DNA of 64,000 bases from Syntrophomonas sp. UBA1376 (GTDB lineage: Bacteria > Bacillota > Syntrophomonadia > Syntrophomonadales > Syntrophomonadaceae), in the NCBI GenBank assembly GCA_002305535.1, contig DBRE01000111.1, positions 1 through 64,000 on the forward strand, in the 5' to 3' direction. The notes under the pieces were generated by a model. It was not told where the DNA came from. It made no database searches and worked only from the letters and a program-made list of their open reading frames with translations. Each line of letters starts with the position of its first letter. Position 1 is the first letter of the stretch. Both the position numbers and the translations under genes were made by a program. This document shows, in pieces, positions 62,910 to 64,000 of the stretch.

Positions 62910-62910
62910 C

Positions 62911-63060
62911 AGACCGTCGAAAAAGGCTAATAGCGGCGTTAACTCGGGCAGCTCGTTCAATCAACGTACGTTATGTACGCCTCCGACGGTGCCAGTTTGG
63001 CGCCTAGTATCGGCAAATAGAAGCCCGAAGGGCTGACTGCCGATGAATCACGGGCTTCCC
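62911..63060. other. Structured non-coding element, no gene
   Basis: Within 150 bases lie several inverse pairs. ACCGTCG (62913-62919) pairs with CGACGGT (62984-62990). GTAC boxes flank TTAT near 62966-62979. GGTGCC (62988-62993) pairs with GGCGCC (62999-63004). ATCGGCA (63009-63015) pairs with TGCCGAT (63038-63044) and encloses AGCCC (63022-63026) with GGGCT (63030-63034). GAAGCCCG (63020-63027) pairs with CGGGCTTC (63051-63058). The GGTGCC/GGCGCC pair needs a G-U in plus-strand RNA, which hints at that direction. It resembles an abundant dispersed element of Clostridia, but I cannot name it. The bases 63061-63113 are gene-free. Confidence 0.5.
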
Positions 63061-63113
63061 GGTTGCCTTGCTCTTATCCTTTTTTGCTCGCTCTGGCAAA
63101 AGATCCGTGATTT

Positions 63114-63737
63114 TTACAGACGACTTTTGATTTGCTGGCACTCCAGTGAAGTAAAATGGGCTTCATCCACTGTGGGAATAATAGAACATCCTTCATAACG
63201 ATAACTGGTGTTCATTACCGGTTCCTCGAAAAATCCATAAGCTCTCAATATATACCGGGAAATGCGTTTACCGAACAGCACAATGTAAGCAGGATTCAGA
63301 ATAGAGATCTCTTCCAGGAGAAAGGACAGACAAGAGATGATGCTGTCACAACTGGGATGAATATTGGTACCTTCACAGGCTGCGTCAGTTAAAAGACAGT
63401 GGTGATCTTTGTCCAGCAATTTCCGGTTACTTTGGCAGTTTATGTTGCTATGCAACGGACAGGCTTTGGGTTGACAGCGAACTAGAAAAGTATGATATAT
63501 CTTTTCAAATCCCAAACCAGTCTTAATTAGATCACGTAATTCGAGCATACGATTAATGTCGCAGGAATCCCTATCATCCGATTCTAAAACCATTATTAAG
63601 TCTGGCTGTAAATCTCCCTTACCCAAAGATGGTCTGCGAACACACCGAGTTACTGCATCACAACGCCGGCAGTTAGAAATGCGATCTTCCATGTTAATAA
63701 TCTGCCGTATCACTTGTTCACGGTTTCCATTTGACAT
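63114..63737 (-). CDS. Uracil-DNA glycosylase superfamily protein, cysteine-rich
   Basis: The 207-residue protein has the layout of the family 4/5 iron-sulfur uracil-DNA glycosylases: ISNCRRCDAVTRC at the start, PDLIMVLESDDRD for the first strand, FLVRCQPKACPLHSNINC in the middle, and ILNPAYIVLFGKRISRYIL near residue 165. The active-site GEAPG-type loop is replaced (VLESDDRD), so excision activity is doubtful. The start is ATG 63737 following a G-rich stretch; the upstream TTG at 63764 is less likely. A DNA repair or sensing role is possible. Confidence 0.7.
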   Translation of the reverse strand: MSNGNREQVIRQIINMEDRISNCRRCDAVTRCVRRPSLGKGDLQPDLIMVLESDDRDSCDINRMLELRDLIKTGLGFEKIYHTFLVRCQPKACPLHSNINCQSNRKLLDKDHHCLLTDAACEGTNIHPSCDSIISCLSFLLEEISILNPAYIVLFGKRISRYILRAYGFFEEPVMNTSYRYEGCSIIPTVDEAHFTSLECQQIKSRL

Positions 63738-63824
63738 ATTTTTTCCCCCGCCCCCACGATCCAAAGCATTTTACTGTATTTACCATACGGTTCGACAGTA
63801 AATTCACTAATTCCTGCAAAAAAG

Positions 63825-63857
63825 CACAAACCGCCTGGCGACGGTTTGTGTTTTTTT
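63825..63857. terminator. Bidirectional terminator between the two last genes
   Basis: CACAAACCG (63825-63833) pairs with CGGTTTGTG (63842-63850). A T-run (63851-63857) follows on the plus strand and an A-run (63818-63823) gives U on the minus strand. It lies 10 bases past the stop of the partial gene. Confidence 0.88.
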
Positions 63858-63860
63858 CCC

Positions 63861-64000
63861 TTATTTTTTCATTTTGTACAAGTACTCCCTAGTGCGACTG
63901 TTGATTCCCCAGGTAGCATCACCCAGCTTGTTACATATATAAGTTCTCATATTATCATCAATATCGGGATCCAAATGATCGAACAACAGGAAAAATGCCC
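63861..64000 (-). CDS. Unknown protein, C-terminal fragment
   Basis: The last 45 residues of a minus-strand frame are visible (ending SRTREYLYKMKK, stop TAA 63863-63861). Upstream it reads FDHLDPDIDDNMRTYICNKL. The 5' end lies outside the window. No family can be named from this part. A terminator follows at once, so it is the end of a real gene. Confidence 0.6.
   Translation of the reverse strand, partial: AFFLLFDHLDPDIDDNMRTYICNKLGDATWGINSRTREYLYKMKK

Noticed and set aside
1..64000. CRISPR arrays, rRNA genes, complete insertion sequences, prophage or plasmid replication origin
   Set aside because: No regularly spaced direct repeats, no rRNA sequence, and no intact transposase, integrase or phage structural genes were found.

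Overview
The window reads as chromosome of a low-to-mid GC, spore-forming, strictly anaerobic Firmicute of class Clostridia. A relative of Syntrophomonas (Syntrophomonadaceae) fits best. This is inferred from gene content: a YyaC-type spore protein, RemA, a DnaD-type primosome protein, a PrkC/Stp pair, T-box, SAM-I and FMN leaders, indolepyruvate:ferredoxin oxidoreductase, 4-hydroxybutyryl-CoA dehydratase and a phasin-like protein beside a UbiB/ABC1 kinase. There is no rRNA operon, CRISPR array, complete insertion sequence or prophage. Almost every long reading frame is an ordinary chromosomal gene, most of them on the minus strand.

Layout. 1-3.6 kb: 23S rRNA uracil methyltransferase (3' end cut off by the window edge), bacterioferritin and a secreted NlpC/P60-like protein. 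3.5-4.0 kb: a gene-poor stretch with an inverted repeat, a possible gene remnant and two tandem minus-strand terminators. 4.0-8.1 kb: iorB, iorA, yyaC, hisC. 8.2-12.0 kb: speE, a small unknown, a DnaB-type helicase and a DnaD-type protein. 12.2-16.4 kb: a beta-CASP RNase-like protein, an unknown gene with a Shine-Dalgarno-masking hairpin, and an aminotransferase/Lrp operon behind an alanine-type T-box. 16.5-22.9 kb: small proteins, a degenerate alkaline-phosphatase-fold protein, UbiB kinase plus phasin, tRNA-Lys, a GDSL hydrolase and an Mrp/NBP35 ATPase. 23-30 kb: ECF sigma and anti-sigma, a second EF-G, isochorismatase-fold hydrolase, a short dUTPase, GNAT, a membrane-anchored Ada-like zinc protein and tRNA-Leu. 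31-33.9 kb: SAM-I riboswitch and metNIQ. 34-39.7 kb: a DUF1646 transporter, a CGGC cysteine protein and abfD, preceded by a sigma-54 promoter and a CBS-PAS sigma-54 activator. 40-43.7 kb: FMN riboswitch and ribD-ribE-ribBA-ribH. 43.7-60 kb: the conserved housekeeping run yicC-remA-gmk-rpoZ-coaBC-metK-priA-def-fmt-DUF116-yugP-rsmB-rlmN-stp-prkC-rsgA-rpe. 60-64 kb: a calcium-type P-ATPase, a structured non-coding element, a cysteine-rich UDG-superfamily protein and the end of an unknown gene.

How the genes fit together. The 34-40 kb block looks like one regulatory unit for C4-acyl-CoA metabolism: a PAS/CBS activator, a textbook -24/-12 promoter and the radical-type dehydratase. Three biosynthesis or uptake units carry their own RNA sensors: the T-box reads charged alanine tRNA, SAM-I controls methionine uptake, and FMN controls riboflavin synthesis. 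The 44-60 kb block joins translation start and maturation (def, fmt, rsmB, rlmN, rsgA), replication restart (priA), nucleotide and cofactor supply, and Ser/Thr phospho-signalling. The observations I rate highest are the sigma-54/abfD unit, the SD-masking hairpin at 14.3 kb, the structured element at 62.9 kb, the dUTPase without motif V, and the phosphatase-fold protein with a broken metal site.
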